Assembly (NCBI GenBank): GCA_031216445.1
Contig: CM062219.1
Coordinates: 1,365,501-1,429,500, forward strand
Reading direction: 5' to 3'
Length of the DNA stretch: 64,000 nt
Source: Lateolabrax maculatus
Taxonomy: Eukaryota > Chordata > Actinopteri > Acropomatiformes > Lateolabracidae
Part shown: positions 23,201 through 34,639 of the stretch, piece after piece
Layout: every line of letters begins with the position of its first letter
Position numbering within the stretch: the first letter of the stretch is position 1
Program-made: the position numbers and the translations under genes
Notes under the pieces: generated by a model
The model's database searches: none
What the model was told of the DNA's origin: nothing
What the model saw: the letters and a program-made list of their open reading frames with translations, nothing else

Positions 23201-26200
23201 CTCTTAGGTTATAAAGTGGTGAAAGCACCATGTGAAATTGTGATTTTTGTGAGGTTTACCTAATAATATTTGATTAATCAACATGATTTTTCAGAATAAA
23301 ACTTGAAACAAGTTGCTTTTTTTACACAGTGTTGTAGAAAAACCAAAGTGCTCCATCAACACTGTGTGAAATCTAGTTTTAACAGCCAGACTGAGACACA
23401 CTTTGCAAACTTAATTAGACTCAAATATCACATTGATGGTTCCAGACTTGATAAAAACATGATCTGCCACAGATGGGACTCAGGATGCAAGTCTGAGCAT
23501 AAACCTCTGATTTATTTGTGCTCATTTAAATAACATTAAAAAAAATGAAGCTGTCATCATAATGGGTACGTAATGGACTTAAAATTGTTTAATAGCAAAA
23601 TACTTGTGCATGGAATAAGCTGTTTACTCTTCAGTCTCCTTCACACTGCAGGATGCTCCTAACCTTTTGTCTCCCTGGTTGTTCTGAACATTAACGGACG
23701 GATTTAAAGTGTATTTAAATCCATTACATTTTTCTTTTTGGGAGGAGAGCTTTTGTGATTTATCTTGTTCCTCAAGATTAACATTCAGATTTGAACACAG
23801 CCAGACATTTTCACAGGACACATGAAACTTGTGAAAACTGAGACGGTGCGGAGGTGTGGTGGTAAAGCTGCCTCACAACGAGGACATGCTGCATCGAGTC
23901 TTTCTGCGTGAAGACGGCTTTGGAAGTGATCCACATGGGGTTCAGCCTCAGTCTTTTAGTATTATATCATGTCTGTATCAAGCAGCAACCTCCGGGTCTG
24001 AACAGTGAAGCCAATGCAGAAGAGTCTTAAACCTGCGTTCTCTCTAACGGCCAGCAGGGGGCGACTCAACTGGCTGCTAACAGAAGTCAGATTGTATAGA
24101 AGTCAATGAGAAAATGAGCCGACTTCTCACCTGATTTATTACCTCAGGAAACATTTTCCTAATGAGTTTATGGTCTCAGTCGCTGGTTTCAAGTCTTCTT
24201 CAGTCCAGCAGGATGTTCATTTACTAACTATGGTCCCGTTTAGAGGAAAATAGACGTTAAAGCATCCAAAACGCTGAACTTGGTAAAGCTGCCACCGTTA
24301 TCAGTGTCAGCATCATGTGACAGTAACGAGTTGACGAAGGGGTCAGTTAGGCCCCTTCGTCAACAAAGAGACATCATCGCTCACCTGCCACCAGGAGGGT
24401 GAAGTCAAATCCTTTTTTCACAGACTTCCTGTGCACCTGGTTGGGCAGCGTCGCAAAACCAACATAATCTTTTTCCTAGAAACAATAACACAAACAAATA
24501 TTAGATTATTAAATTGATATAGAATCCATTCTGTCTGTCAAAGGTTTTCAGGCTGGACGTCAAACTGTAAAACAGATTGAAAGGTTGTAATGACTTCATT
24601 TAAGTCTTTTCAGGCTGATTATTTTACCCCCAAAATCATCACAGAACCCACACAATAACTAAAATCTGCAGCTACTGTACTCCGTCTTTATATAATCTCC
24701 AGTGAATAACGTGTTACCTCAGCCTTCTGATCCATTTTAACTAGTTTATTTAAGAAAATTCACTTTAATTTGATCATTTACGGTCCAAAGTTGATAGGAA
24801 TCAAGTGTTTCAGAGTTTCTATCTCTCTGAGTACTATCCATGTTTATGTTTATGTAGTAATACACAGCCAGAGTGCAGTAATACACCCAGAGTGCAGTAA
24901 TACACAGCCAGAGTGCAGTAATACACCCAGAGTGCAGTAATACACAGCCAGAGTGCAGTAATACACACAGAGTGCAGTAATACACAGCCAGAGTGCAGTA
25001 ATACACAGCCAGAGTGCAGTAATACACAGCCAGAGTGCAGTAATACACACAGAGTGCAGTAATACACACAGAGTGCAGTAATACACACCCAGAGTGCAGT
25101 AACTACACAGCCAAAGTACAGATACTACGTCTGCTTTGTAGTAAATGCAAATTTAAAAAGCTTCTCATGTAGTAAAACGATGTCAGACCGTTTATTTTGA
25201 CCAAATGTGTGGTAATATGTAGGGCACGCTCATAATGGCCAACCCACGGCCTTCTGGGTCAGATCCACAGCTCCGTGCTGCAGCAGGGCACAGCAGTGTT
25301 AGTAGGACATTCCCATGTTTTATTGAAGTGGCGGAGCGGGGGTGGAGGGAGAGACTGCGAGCCATGCCCTGAGGTTCTCCAAGTATTCATAATACAGTAC
25401 GGCAGGCAGCCACGGGGACGGGGGGTGGGGGTAGGGGGTGGGGGGGAGTGTGTGCAGTGAAGGCGACAATAAAGAGGCATATAACTGAGTGCATGGCAAG
25501 AGGAGGAAGAGAAGCTTCAAAAATAAACAGTGGAATAGGATAAAACAGAGGCTTAAAGGAGACAGATGGTGTGTGTGATGGGAAATAAGGGGACATGTCA
25601 AATTAAAGCTCCTCCCATGATGCATTAGGGTTTTTCAAACATTTTCACTAGAAGATAAAGAAAGCTTTTAGTACCAAACCTACTGCAGAGTGCATTAGCC
25701 TGACTACTTAGGAAGTAAGTAGGGAACTGTGCATATGGAGGTGTGGGGGTGTTTTTCTCTTTGGTTTGGCTTCCATATTGACATTTTGTCTGTGGATGTG
25801 TTTGCAAGTCACTCCCACACACACACCACAAATATCCAAAGATAACACACAGATCCAGACTGCCGGGTAACACCAGGCGCTGACGTCCAAGACGACATGA
25901 AAAGACAGAACTGTGAAGCAGGATGAAGGCAGCGACTTTGAAACCGGCTCCTGGGATTTTGGGGGATATGTATCTCAGAATAAAGATGCTCGGAGTGAAG
26001 GCGGAGAGGAGATGCAGTATGTAGGACACACGAGGGTATCTGCTCCAGAAGATAGCACCGTGTTCTATCTAGTGTCCCGGATTTTTCCACTTGCTTTTGG
26101 ACAACAGGGTTTTCTGGGTGTGTTAATTGATGATCTTCCATACATAAAACCCTCTCAACATAGAGTTTTTTTTAAGTAGCTTTAAGGAAAAAATAAATCA

Positions 26201-27147
26201 TCTTATGCCATATTGTCTCATAGTACCATGTTATATATTTTAAAGCTGAATCAATTAGTTGATTAATCTGCAACTATTTTGATAATTACTTAACCTTTTT
26301 AGCCAAATATTATTTGATTTTAGCTGCATTTTTTTGTTTTATATTAATGTAAACTGAGTATTTTTTCATTTTTGGACTGTTGGTCAGACAAAACAACACC
26401 TCAGGGTTTAAGATGTTTTATGGGCATTTTCCACTATTTTCTGACATTTCACACGTGATTAATCGAGGAAATTACATATCGGGTAAATATTTATAAAGTT
26501 TAGGATCTCCACATGCATTTAAAATAAAGTTTTGGATTTTTTATGAATACAGTTTATACTGACTGACCAAAGGGTTAAAGTCTTCTGCTGTATTGTACAG
26601 AGAAGAGTTTAATTATTGGGCCGTCAAACTGATGTTATGCACAGTAAACTACATTTACAATTTCCTTATATAATACTGATGTTGAATCTACTACAGTAAT
26701 GCTTATTTCTGTTATTTATTAATCATTTGGTCGATAAAAAAAAAAGAAAAACAGGAGACGTCTTCAAACATTTTGTTTTGTCCAACTTACAGTCAGAATA
26801 TGGAGAATAAAAGCAGCTGGAATCACTGCATGTTTGACATTTTTGCTTTAGAAGTGACTGAGACTGTCTTGAATGATGTGTACAGATGTTACACACTGAA
26901 GGAAATACATCTGGGTGAGTAAACATGAAGATGTTTTCTGCACAGATGATCAACTCCTGATATTATTCAGCTGAATCAATAAAATCTGAAAACCACATAT
27001 CAACATGTCAGTGATGAGTTCACTGACCAGCAGCAGTGATCAGCTGTGAGCCCCCAAAACAAAGGGGGGGGGGGGGGGGTGCTGTCTCGTGCAGGTGCGA
27101 CACAGCAGGAGGCTTTTATTTTGTAAGAGTCATCCACACACACACAC

Positions 27148-27179
<32 letters not shown>

Positions 27180-27412
27180 TTTTATCTGCTGCTTCTCTTA
27201 CCTCTCCATCATCTGAATCATGAATTCCAGGAGGCATCGGGGAACAGACGACATCCACATCCAGGAGCGCAGCGGGGGGGGGGGGCAGAGAGACATCATG
27301 TGGGTCTGTGCATTAATCGATGTAATTAACGACGCAGCTGCGGGGTGTTCATCACCTGCAGGGGCTTACCTGGCCGGGGCGCGCGGCTCCTGTACCTGCT
27401 GCTGCTCGTCAT
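16288..27412 (-). CDS. septin5: septin5, septin GTPase (complete, 12 coding exons)
   Basis: Septins are GTP-binding proteins that polymerise into filaments; septin-5 is neuronal and associated with synaptic vesicles and exocytosis. Coding exons in order: 27412-27370, 24740-24718, 24475-24385, 22763-22677, 22565-22442, 20372-20238, 20121-20004, 19362-19261, 18332-18236, 18111-17976, 16625-16523, 16350-16288. All have GT/AG borders and sum to 1122 nt, 373 codons plus stop, close to the known length of about 369. Motifs: polybasic HRKSVKKGF just before G1 GESGLGKS (53-60), G3 DTPGFGD (110-116), G4 AKAD (191-194), septin element GQRVRGRLYPWG, C-terminal coiled coil LRRMQQMLQKMQQQ. The N-terminus MTSSSRYRSR resembles SEPT5. 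A second in-frame ATG (24735) would give a shorter form, MDQKAEEKDYVGF. septin4-like identity is less likely. Introns hold repeats and a minisatellite. Confidence 0.93.
19617..19654. repeat. Perfect 16-bp inverted repeat in septin5 intron
   Basis: Arms 19617-19632 (ttatccattactttta) and 19639-19654 are exact reverse complements around a 6-nt loop, attagc. AT-rich, in the septin5 intron between the exons at 20004 and 19362. Confidence 0.9.
20181..20219. repeat. (GT)n microsatellite in septin5 intron
   Basis: About 19 uninterrupted GT units, 18 bp from the donor of the exon 20238-20372. On the septin5 sense strand it is a CA repeat immediately downstream of a 5' splice site; intronic CA repeats are known binding sites for hnRNP L. 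Confidence 0.97.
24330..24364. repeat. Perfect 13-bp hairpin next to a septin5 splice donor
   Basis: Arms 24330-24342 (gttgacgaagggg) and 24352-24364 (ccccttcgtcaac) pair perfectly around a 9-nt loop. It lies 20 nt inside the intron after the septin5 exon 24475-24385. Such a stable stem in the pre-mRNA could affect donor use. Confidence 0.9.
24718..24740 (-). CDS. septin5: septin5 micro-exon 2 (23 nt)
   Basis: Acceptor AAACTAG at 24741 and donor GTAACA at 24717 bound 23 nt containing ATGGATCAGAAGGCTGAG. The acceptor has a poor pyrimidine tract, so this segment could instead be the start of an alternative first exon using the internal ATG at 24735. Both readings keep the frame into the next exon. 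Confidence 0.7.
24855..25108. repeat. 19-21-bp minisatellite in septin5 intron 1
   Basis: Twelve near-identical units sharing agagtgcagtaatacac, with linkers agcc, cc or ac giving alternating 19- and 21-bp spacing, then one decayed unit. Three minus-strand frames read through it as repeats of tyrosine, cysteine and leucine-rich peptide; these are artefacts. There is no spacer diversity and no cas-like gene, so it is not a CRISPR array. Confidence 0.95.
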
Positions 27413-27449
27413 CCTGGACACAGCTGGGGGGGGTGGGGGGGGGGGGGGT
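27061..27449. repeat. G-runs and (CA)n around the septin5 first exon
   Basis: Plus-strand G-runs at 27064-27079, 27273-27283 and 27426-27448 (one T break), plus a (CA)n tract at 27135-27179. The third run lies 14 nt upstream of the septin5 ATG, so the transcript carries a C-run and the template strand carries quadruplex-capable G tracts. Long homopolymers are also prone to assembly error. Confidence 0.85.
27370..27412 (-). CDS. septin5: septin5 first coding exon (43 nt)
   Basis: ATG at 27412-27410 encodes MTSSSRYRSRAPRP, then a GTAAGC donor at 27369. It joins the 23-nt exon at 24740 in frame (G|TT), giving ...RPVKMDQKAEEKDYVGF. The start resembles the SEPT5 opening, a short Ser/Thr stretch then R-Y-K/R-S-K/R. 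It lies in GC-rich sequence between G-runs, fitting a promoter-proximal exon. Without a transcript the start remains a prediction. Confidence 0.78.
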
Positions 27450-29067
27450 CGTCCAAAGCCGGATGAGAGGGGCGGGTCTGCGACGGTTCACCGCCGCAGC
27501 AACGAGATGGATCCAACAGAAATTAACCTCGATCACACACGAAGGCAGTCAGCGGACCTGTCATCGTGCCGCCGTGTTGGACGCAGGACTCGGAGCTCTG
27601 GTGCAGACTGGCGGACTGATGATGATGATGATGCTCATTGTGTGAAAACCCGCCTGCAGTTCACGTGGATCTCCAGGCGGCGGCGGTATTACTCTGCACT
27701 GCTGTGTGCTGCCAGTTCTTCATCTCATGATAATGATAATCACTCTGAAACATCTACAAATGATGAAGATAATATAAATCCTGCACGCTGTGTATTGACA
27801 TGTATACATGCAAACCCCCACTTCATGTATACAAAGTAATCTATTACATTCATCTTTTAATTTAAATATATTTGTACTTGTTTACAATCTACAGAAACAC
27901 TTGAGTTGGACAGAAGCATTGAATGTTGTTGGTCATTGCTGCTTTTTCTATATACACCTGCTTTTTTTCATCTGCTTGTTCGTATATAATAGTTCTATGT
28001 TTATTTTTTTATGTGTTCACATACTTGGCCAATAACGCTGATTTTGATTCTGAATAGTTTATTTATAAAGAACTGTTTAAACAAGAGGCATGAGGCGCTT
28101 TGCAGCGTTGGGATGCTGAAAGATGGAACAAAAAGAGGAATTAAGACAGCTGCATAAAAAGCAGCAATTACTCAACAGTAAAAAGAAAAAAGTAAAACGA
28201 AGTGGAACAAAGTAAAAGCCATCTCAAGTGGATTTATACTGTTTATATATTTATATCAAGTTCAGTCTGAAGTGGAAACTGGAGAACTTAAAAGATCTGA
28301 GGGGCTTTAAGCCCTGCTGAGGTAATGCTGCTACTCTCCGAGCTTAAATGGAAGTACGACACAATCTGCAATGATAACTGCGACACATTTACCTCCAAAA
28401 CGTGATTTCATTTTTGAAACAATTCTGTCAATCCAGACAGAAATAAAGGAAAGCAGCTTCTCAACTGTTGCACAGCTGAAGATGTTTTCTGGATAATTAA
28501 ACTCCACGTTTGTAAAAAATCTTTTTAGTCAACTAGTTTCAAACATGAACCCTGAAAAAGGATCTTAAATATGCATTTTTGAGCAGGAAAGAGTGAACAG
28601 ATATCCATTGTTATTCCCTGGGGTTAAAATTAAAGTTTATTTATTTATTTAACATCACACAGACGGACAGCTTCATGCCCTCACACATCTGAATTTAGAC
28701 ATCCTGGTAGGAACTCAGTGTTTTAAGGAAAATATCCAACAACAATGCAGCATTGTCTGGCTCTGTGTGGGATGCCACCCAGCAACACAACTGGGCAACA
28801 CAGCAGTGTGAAAAATACATGTATGTGAATTAGACTGTGTCTGTGTATGCATCTCTACTTTAATTGATTTCTCTTAATGTAAAATCAAAGTGGCCTTTTT
28901 CATGAAGGAGTGAACGCGTCTTTGCCACGAGCCAACAGCTGCTGCACAGTCAGACATGCCAATCATTTCATTTCCCTGCTTCCTGTTTGTCAGAGACTTA
29001 CTAATCAATCACAGGCTGGTTGTGCTACAGTGGTCAAGGACAGTGAGTGATTCACAACAGCAGCGGT

Positions 29068-29860
29068 GGAGGACGAATTCAGGTCCTTTACTGCAGTAAA
29101 AGTACTAATACACTCTGTAAATACTCTGTTAGAGTAAAAGTCCTGCAGTGAAACTGTTCCTCAGTAAAAGTCTGTGAGTATAATCAGTAAACTGTAGTTA
29201 AAGTATTTCCACAGTAAAATGTCCCTGTGCCTGTTGTACTATTATATATTCTATCATTAGATTATTATTCCTCATCATTCATGGAAAAGCAGGATTTTAC
29301 TGTTGGAGCTCATTTTGAACTGTTTTGTATCGGACTGCAGCTGATGATTATTTTCATTCTGGATCCATCTGCTGATTATTTCCTCCATTAATCCATTGAT
29401 CCTTTGCTTTGTAACAATAGTGAAAATAGTGAGAAATGGCGTCACAATGAGCCAGAGCCCAAAGTGACACCTTCACAATGCTTGTTGTGTCCAACCAACA
29501 GTCCAAAGCTCAACATTATTAAAACACATTCACATGATTCAAATCATTCAAAGGAAAAGCAGCAAATCTTCACATCTGAGAAGCTGCAGCCAGGAAATGA
29601 TTTTACAGGAAAAATGAGTCCAACCATCATCACAAGAGTTCAGCTGCTCTTTCAAATGTTTTGTGTACAAAAATCTTAATTTGCAAAGTAACTAAACCCA
29701 TCAGATAACTGTAGTGGAGTAAAAAGTAGAATATTTCCCCCTGAGATGTGGTGGAGTAGAAGTAGAAAGAAACATGAAAAGAAAATATTCAAGTAAAGTA
29801 CAAGTACTTCAAATTTGTACTTAAGAACAGTACCTGAGTAAATGTATTTAGTTACAGGAG
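29068..29860. repeat. Composite dispersed repeat, copy B (AGTAAAAGT-type)
   Basis: Starts ggtggaggacgaattcaggt and ends cagtacctgagtaaatgtat. The interior 29157-29645 matches 4440-4929 with only about eight visible differences including one indel. No coding capacity. Confidence 0.8.
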
Positions 29861-31170
29861 AAAACAAGCCAAAAAAGACATGAGGTTTGGTGAGATTTGT
29901 CCTGAGGGAGGAGGAGACAGCAGGCAAACAATGATGAGAGCGTGGGACTGGAGGCGGGAACAGGGCGCCATAACCGACTCTGCTTCCTGTGCTAAGCTGC
30001 ATGGGTGGTTGGGTGGTGGGGGGTCGGACAATGAGCGACTTTCCCTCCCGCCATCACCAAAACGGGTTTCTCCTGATCTCAGGGGAGTCCCAGGACCAAA
30101 GTGACCTCTGCACACAAACAAATAACCCAGTGATTGCTTTTTATTTACTGCTGATGCCACTCACGGCATCGTGCTGTGTGAGCCAGCGGAGGCTTGAATG
30201 TGATAAACTGGGATTAACATGAGCGGTTTGGCCTCCAGGTCAAAGATGAAACATAATAACTGAGAGTTTAGTGGTTTAATCCTCACCAGCTGACAGCGAA
30301 CGCCAAGAAATGTCATCGAAGTATCATCACGAGGGAGTCCAGGCTTCTCTACAGGACATTTAAACAGAAATAATGACAAAATAAATGCTTTCTTCTGTAA
30401 AAGGAGATTCTGATTGTATAATATTTAAAGGATATTTAAAGCAAAATGTTAAGGTAATGCTTTACATTTTGTAATTACTTAAAAAAAACTGTGATCATTT
30501 GCAAACAGTATGATGGCACAATAACACACTTTGGGACATTTTGCTTTTTATCGATGCACCAACTTTTCCACCTCAGCCAAGCGCAAAAACCTTTTCCCAA
30601 TATTTTGACTTTTTTTGTTTGGAAAATTGAAAAAATCTCATAAAAACAGGTGGATGAAAACACACCTGAGGACTTTTGCTGTATTCTGTATGTCTGAACG
30701 TACTGAAAGAACTGTAAGGTAGTAGTGTGATGAGGGGACAGCAGAGGTCATGATGGTGAAGTGTGAGCTGTGTTAGTGCAGGAGGATCATGTGTGTGAGA
30801 AACATGTCCTCATGTGAGTGTATACGGGTGTTTCCTCCCCACAGACAGCGATGGGGGTCACACAATGACTTCAGCTGGGAAACAGTCCAACGCAGGAAGG
30901 CCGGAGTGCAGCGCCGCACAATAGCTCATCACATGTGCTCTGCGTTGATTCCTCGGCCGCTGTCAAGCCGTCCAGCACGCCACCTCGCAGGAGGAAGTGC
31001 AGATTGTTGAGACCGAGACTTTTTTCTCTTTCTCGCTGGTGGAGGGACAATGGGAGGAGTGGGGGGGAGGAGGGGAGAGATAGAAGCAGCAGGAAAACAT
31101 TTTTATTTATTCTTTGTAGAGACGCAGAAATACCAAGAAAGAAGGAAACTACCCAAATAATTACTGCTGG

Positions 31171-32070
31171 CAACTAAGTACATTTACTCAGGTCCTGTAC
31201 TTAAGTACAGTTCTGAGGTACTTTACTTGAAAAGCTACTTTATACTTCTACTCCACCACAGAGGTAAATATTGTACTGCACTGCATTTATTTACATTAAA
31301 AACATATCATAATCTTATAAAATAGAAAAACATGGTTAAAGATTAAACCAGTGGTCATATAAAATCAGTTTGGCTGCTTCACATGTTTCAGATGATGAAA
31401 GAAACATTTTACCTCTAAAGTTCTCACATAGTTTCAGTTAAAAGATTGTTTTTGGTTCAAAAAAGTTCAAATATCCAATGTTTTACAAAAGATAAAAAAA
31501 AAAAGTTAAAAAAAAATATATTAAAAAAAGTAATATAAATTTGTGTTTCAGAACTGAGTTTCTTCTTCTCTCCCATTAATCCTCTGACGACCCCTCAGGT
31601 TTATCTGCTGACCCTCTGGAGGGCCCCGATCCCTAGGTTGGGACCCCTGGCCTGAAGCAGCTGCCTGTATATAAAGTAGATGAGACTGTCTCCACCTGCA
31701 GCAGCTCCAACAGGAACATGCTGCTCTAACACTGATGCTTCAGGATCAACAGTCTGATAATGTGACAGAACCAGATATCAGTTACTGCACAACCACAACT
31801 TTACTGCTGATACTTTAACTACATGAAGCTGAGAATACTTCTGTACTTTACTGCTGATACTTTAACTACATGAAGCTGAAAATACTTCTGTACTTTACTG
31901 CTGATACTTTAACTACATGAAGCTGAGAATACTTCTGTACTTTTACAGCTAATACTTAAGTAGGATTATGAATGCAGGACTTTACTTGTACCAGAGTATT
32001 TCTCCCTTGTTATATTAGTACTTGTACTTCAGTAAAACATCTCAGTACTTCTTCCAGCACTGATCCACTC
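31171..32070. repeat. AGTAAAAGT-type dispersed repeat with internal 47-bp triplication
   Basis: The left end, gtacatttactcaggtcctg, and right end, cagtaaaacatctcagtact, are roughly inverted ends of the same family as copies A and B, here in the opposite orientation. Within it, 31799-31940 is three tandem 47-bp units sharing gctgatactttaactacatg. Confidence 0.75.
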
Positions 32071-34639
32071 CATTTATTTCTGCCAGGATACATGAATTTG
32101 TTTTGCTTCCTGTCTGTGAAGGCAACATGTAGGTCAAAATGTCCAAAATAACCAAGATAGAGACAACAGTGAGCGAGATAACAGAACACTCATTTTTCAT
32201 GTGTCGGACCAACGTTTGATGACTTCCGATGGTTAAAAATCTTTAAGATTAGACATGAATGAAAGTCAGAGAGCTGGAAGAAACAGGAGGAGGAGGAGAA
32301 ACGTGCAGGTCCAGATGTAGAAAAAGAAACAAGCAGAAAAAGGAGGTTTTGTTGTTTAATCTCTGTGATTGTGCTCCACAGAGACAGGAAATGGTGCCGT
32401 TACACACAGGAAATGAGCTGATGGCCGAGATAAGGCGGGAAAATGGCTCCGGAAATCACAACAAGTCCATGCAGCTGAGGGACGGCAGACGGTTCTGAGC
32501 TTTTAAACACTCCAGCCGACCGTGTTTGATGTACGGCTATCAGATGTCTCCTTTATTACAGTTGGTTTGGTAAAGTTTGTGTCTCTCCTCCTTCTACATT
32601 TCAAATGTCAACACGTTACTTTAGACTTTCCTGCTCACTTTCTAACAGATTTCACCAGCTGACTCGTAGCTCAGATTTACAACGGTCACAACAGAAGAGA
32701 AATGTTTCAAAGGTCCAGACAAATGTTTCCTTCAGCAATCCCCCAAAACAACTGTCAACATTTCACACTGGTTTCTCCACAACAGAGCTAAAATGCGACC
32801 CGTGTCACGCTCTGAGGCTTCGCAGGAAGCAGCTCGCGGTTTTTATTGTTGAATCGACAGTGAGGAGCTGGATTATGATGTGGGAGAGATTCACAAAGTT
32901 TTATGGACGTTTTGACACATTTTTAAGCTGAAGCTGTTTTCAGAACAACCGTTCAGGCCTACAGACAGAATACTGAGTGTTTGACCCTAAAAGATGGAGA
33001 TTCTTCGACTGGTAACTGAATCCTGTCTTCATATTTAAGTGCAAACGTCCTGCTGAATAAATCCAACTATTCCCCATGAAGAGGCGGCTGAGGGAACTCA
33101 TCACACCCTGATGTAATATGTGTTATATATTTCCATCATGTTGCTTTATTTACATGCAGAGAATCAGAGCTGTGGCTCCTGGTTAAATCTTTCAATCTAA
33201 AGTCCATTTAGAACGCGTCCAAATCCACTTTTGCTAGTTAAACGGCGCATAATCCGGGCGCAAAGTAAGGTGCACGGTCGTTATTAGTCTCGTGATTAAC
33301 CATAGCTGTCAGCCAATCAGAGTGTCATCTCCCATTCCCTTTAAAAGCCAGGAGCACCTGCACCTTGCTGCATTTCTATTTAAACTGCCCATTCGTTAAG
33401 TTGGAGAAACCGGTCAGTCATGGAGTAACAGGTCTGAGGACCTGATCAATGAAATCTCCAAGAGTTTCTTTATGTACATTTTTCAGATTAGTTGTTATAA
33501 ATGCAAATGTCTTGTGGACCTGATCAATCTCAATGTTATTAGTTAAAGAAGAGGAGAAGCAATAATCTCACGTTTCATTGGGGGAATCTGTAAAGTGGTG
33601 AGGACCACGGGGCAGGACGTGTTGAGCAAATTCCATCAACATCATCACTTTGTTTTGAAATGACTCTTCCAAAGAAGCCCGCAGCGTTTGCCTGATTACT
33701 GTCTGAGCGTTTTGAGGTCAGCAGGACGACTTGAACAGGCTTCACAGCAACATGGACCGCTGCCTCCAGACGGCCATTAACCTCCACGTTCAGTGACATG
33801 TTTTATCACCAGGATGAGTCTGTTTCAAAGAGAGAACGTGATGGAAACGCAGCAGGTCGGGATGAATGGAAACTGACTGGAACTGATGAAAGAAATGTGG
33901 AGTAGAAAGTACAATATTTCCCTCTGTGGCAGGAAAAGTACCTAAAATATGTACTTAAGTAGAGTACTTGAGTAAATGTACTTAGTTACATTCCACCAGT
34001 GGACACCAGATGGGGTTAAAAGTAAGATGTCAGGTATGATTCATTACCTTTATCACCGTAGATATTATCAGCTCTCAATTAGTGTGGAAATATTTAGTGG
34101 ATTATTGGAGTAGCTGCTTGAAAGAAAGTTAATCACATTTATTTATTCAGCATAAACGCCAATAATTCTCTTCCGAATGTCAGTATTTTCTGCTTTTCTT
34201 TGTTTTATATAATTTTAAATGAAAAATCTTTGGAATTTGGTTGGTTTTTCGGACAAAACAAGACATTTGAAAACGTCTCTTCAGGTTTTAGGAGATTGTT
34301 ATGTTATTTTTCAGTATTTCCTGCTGTTATATAGATTAATAACCTGATAACAGCGTCCCCATAATGAAAGCAGTGAGCAGCTGGGTACACACAGGATGAC
34401 TGATGGCACTCGGAGCTACATGACTGTGTCACGTCCGCTGTTTGTTTCTAACAGGTGGAATAATTCAGAGGAAAAGGAGGCACACGGACATGAATCTCTT
34501 ATCAGGACCTGTGATGTCTAGTGTTGGGATTTCCTCCAGTCTGAGTCACCAGCTTGTCAAAGCCATAACGCTCTGTGACCACAGCTAATCACAGTGTACT
34601 AATACATGTTGTTGTCATCCAGCTTCCTATGAGTCAGTA

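Larger units (their letters stand above)
27413..34639. other. Intergenic, septin5 upstream region; repeats only
   Basis: The first few hundred bases are GC-rich and should include the septin5 promoter. A GAT run occurs near 27619. Beyond that are a LINE tail (to about 28056), composite repeats (29068-29860, 31171-32070), a 47-bp tandem triplication (31799-31940), a repeat fragment at 30540-30680 and ATTAATCG-type sequence (34130-34340). No coding exon could be supported. 28060-29060 and 32090-33880 show no recognisable feature. Confidence 0.6.

Noticed and set aside
24746..25088. Three overlapping frames rich in Tyr, Cys, Leu repeats
   Set aside because: They are translations of the 19-21-bp minisatellite in each frame.
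24855..25108. Possible CRISPR-like array
   Set aside because: Units are direct tandem copies without unique spacers, in a vertebrate intron with no associated genes.
25320..26179. Cluster of frames on both strands in septin5 intron 1
   Set aside because: No conserved motif, mixed frames and strands, repetitive purine-rich sequence.
27220..27839. Plus-strand frames over the septin5 first exon
   Set aside because: Glycine and aspartate runs derive from G-runs and GAT repeats; the minus strand carries the supported exon.
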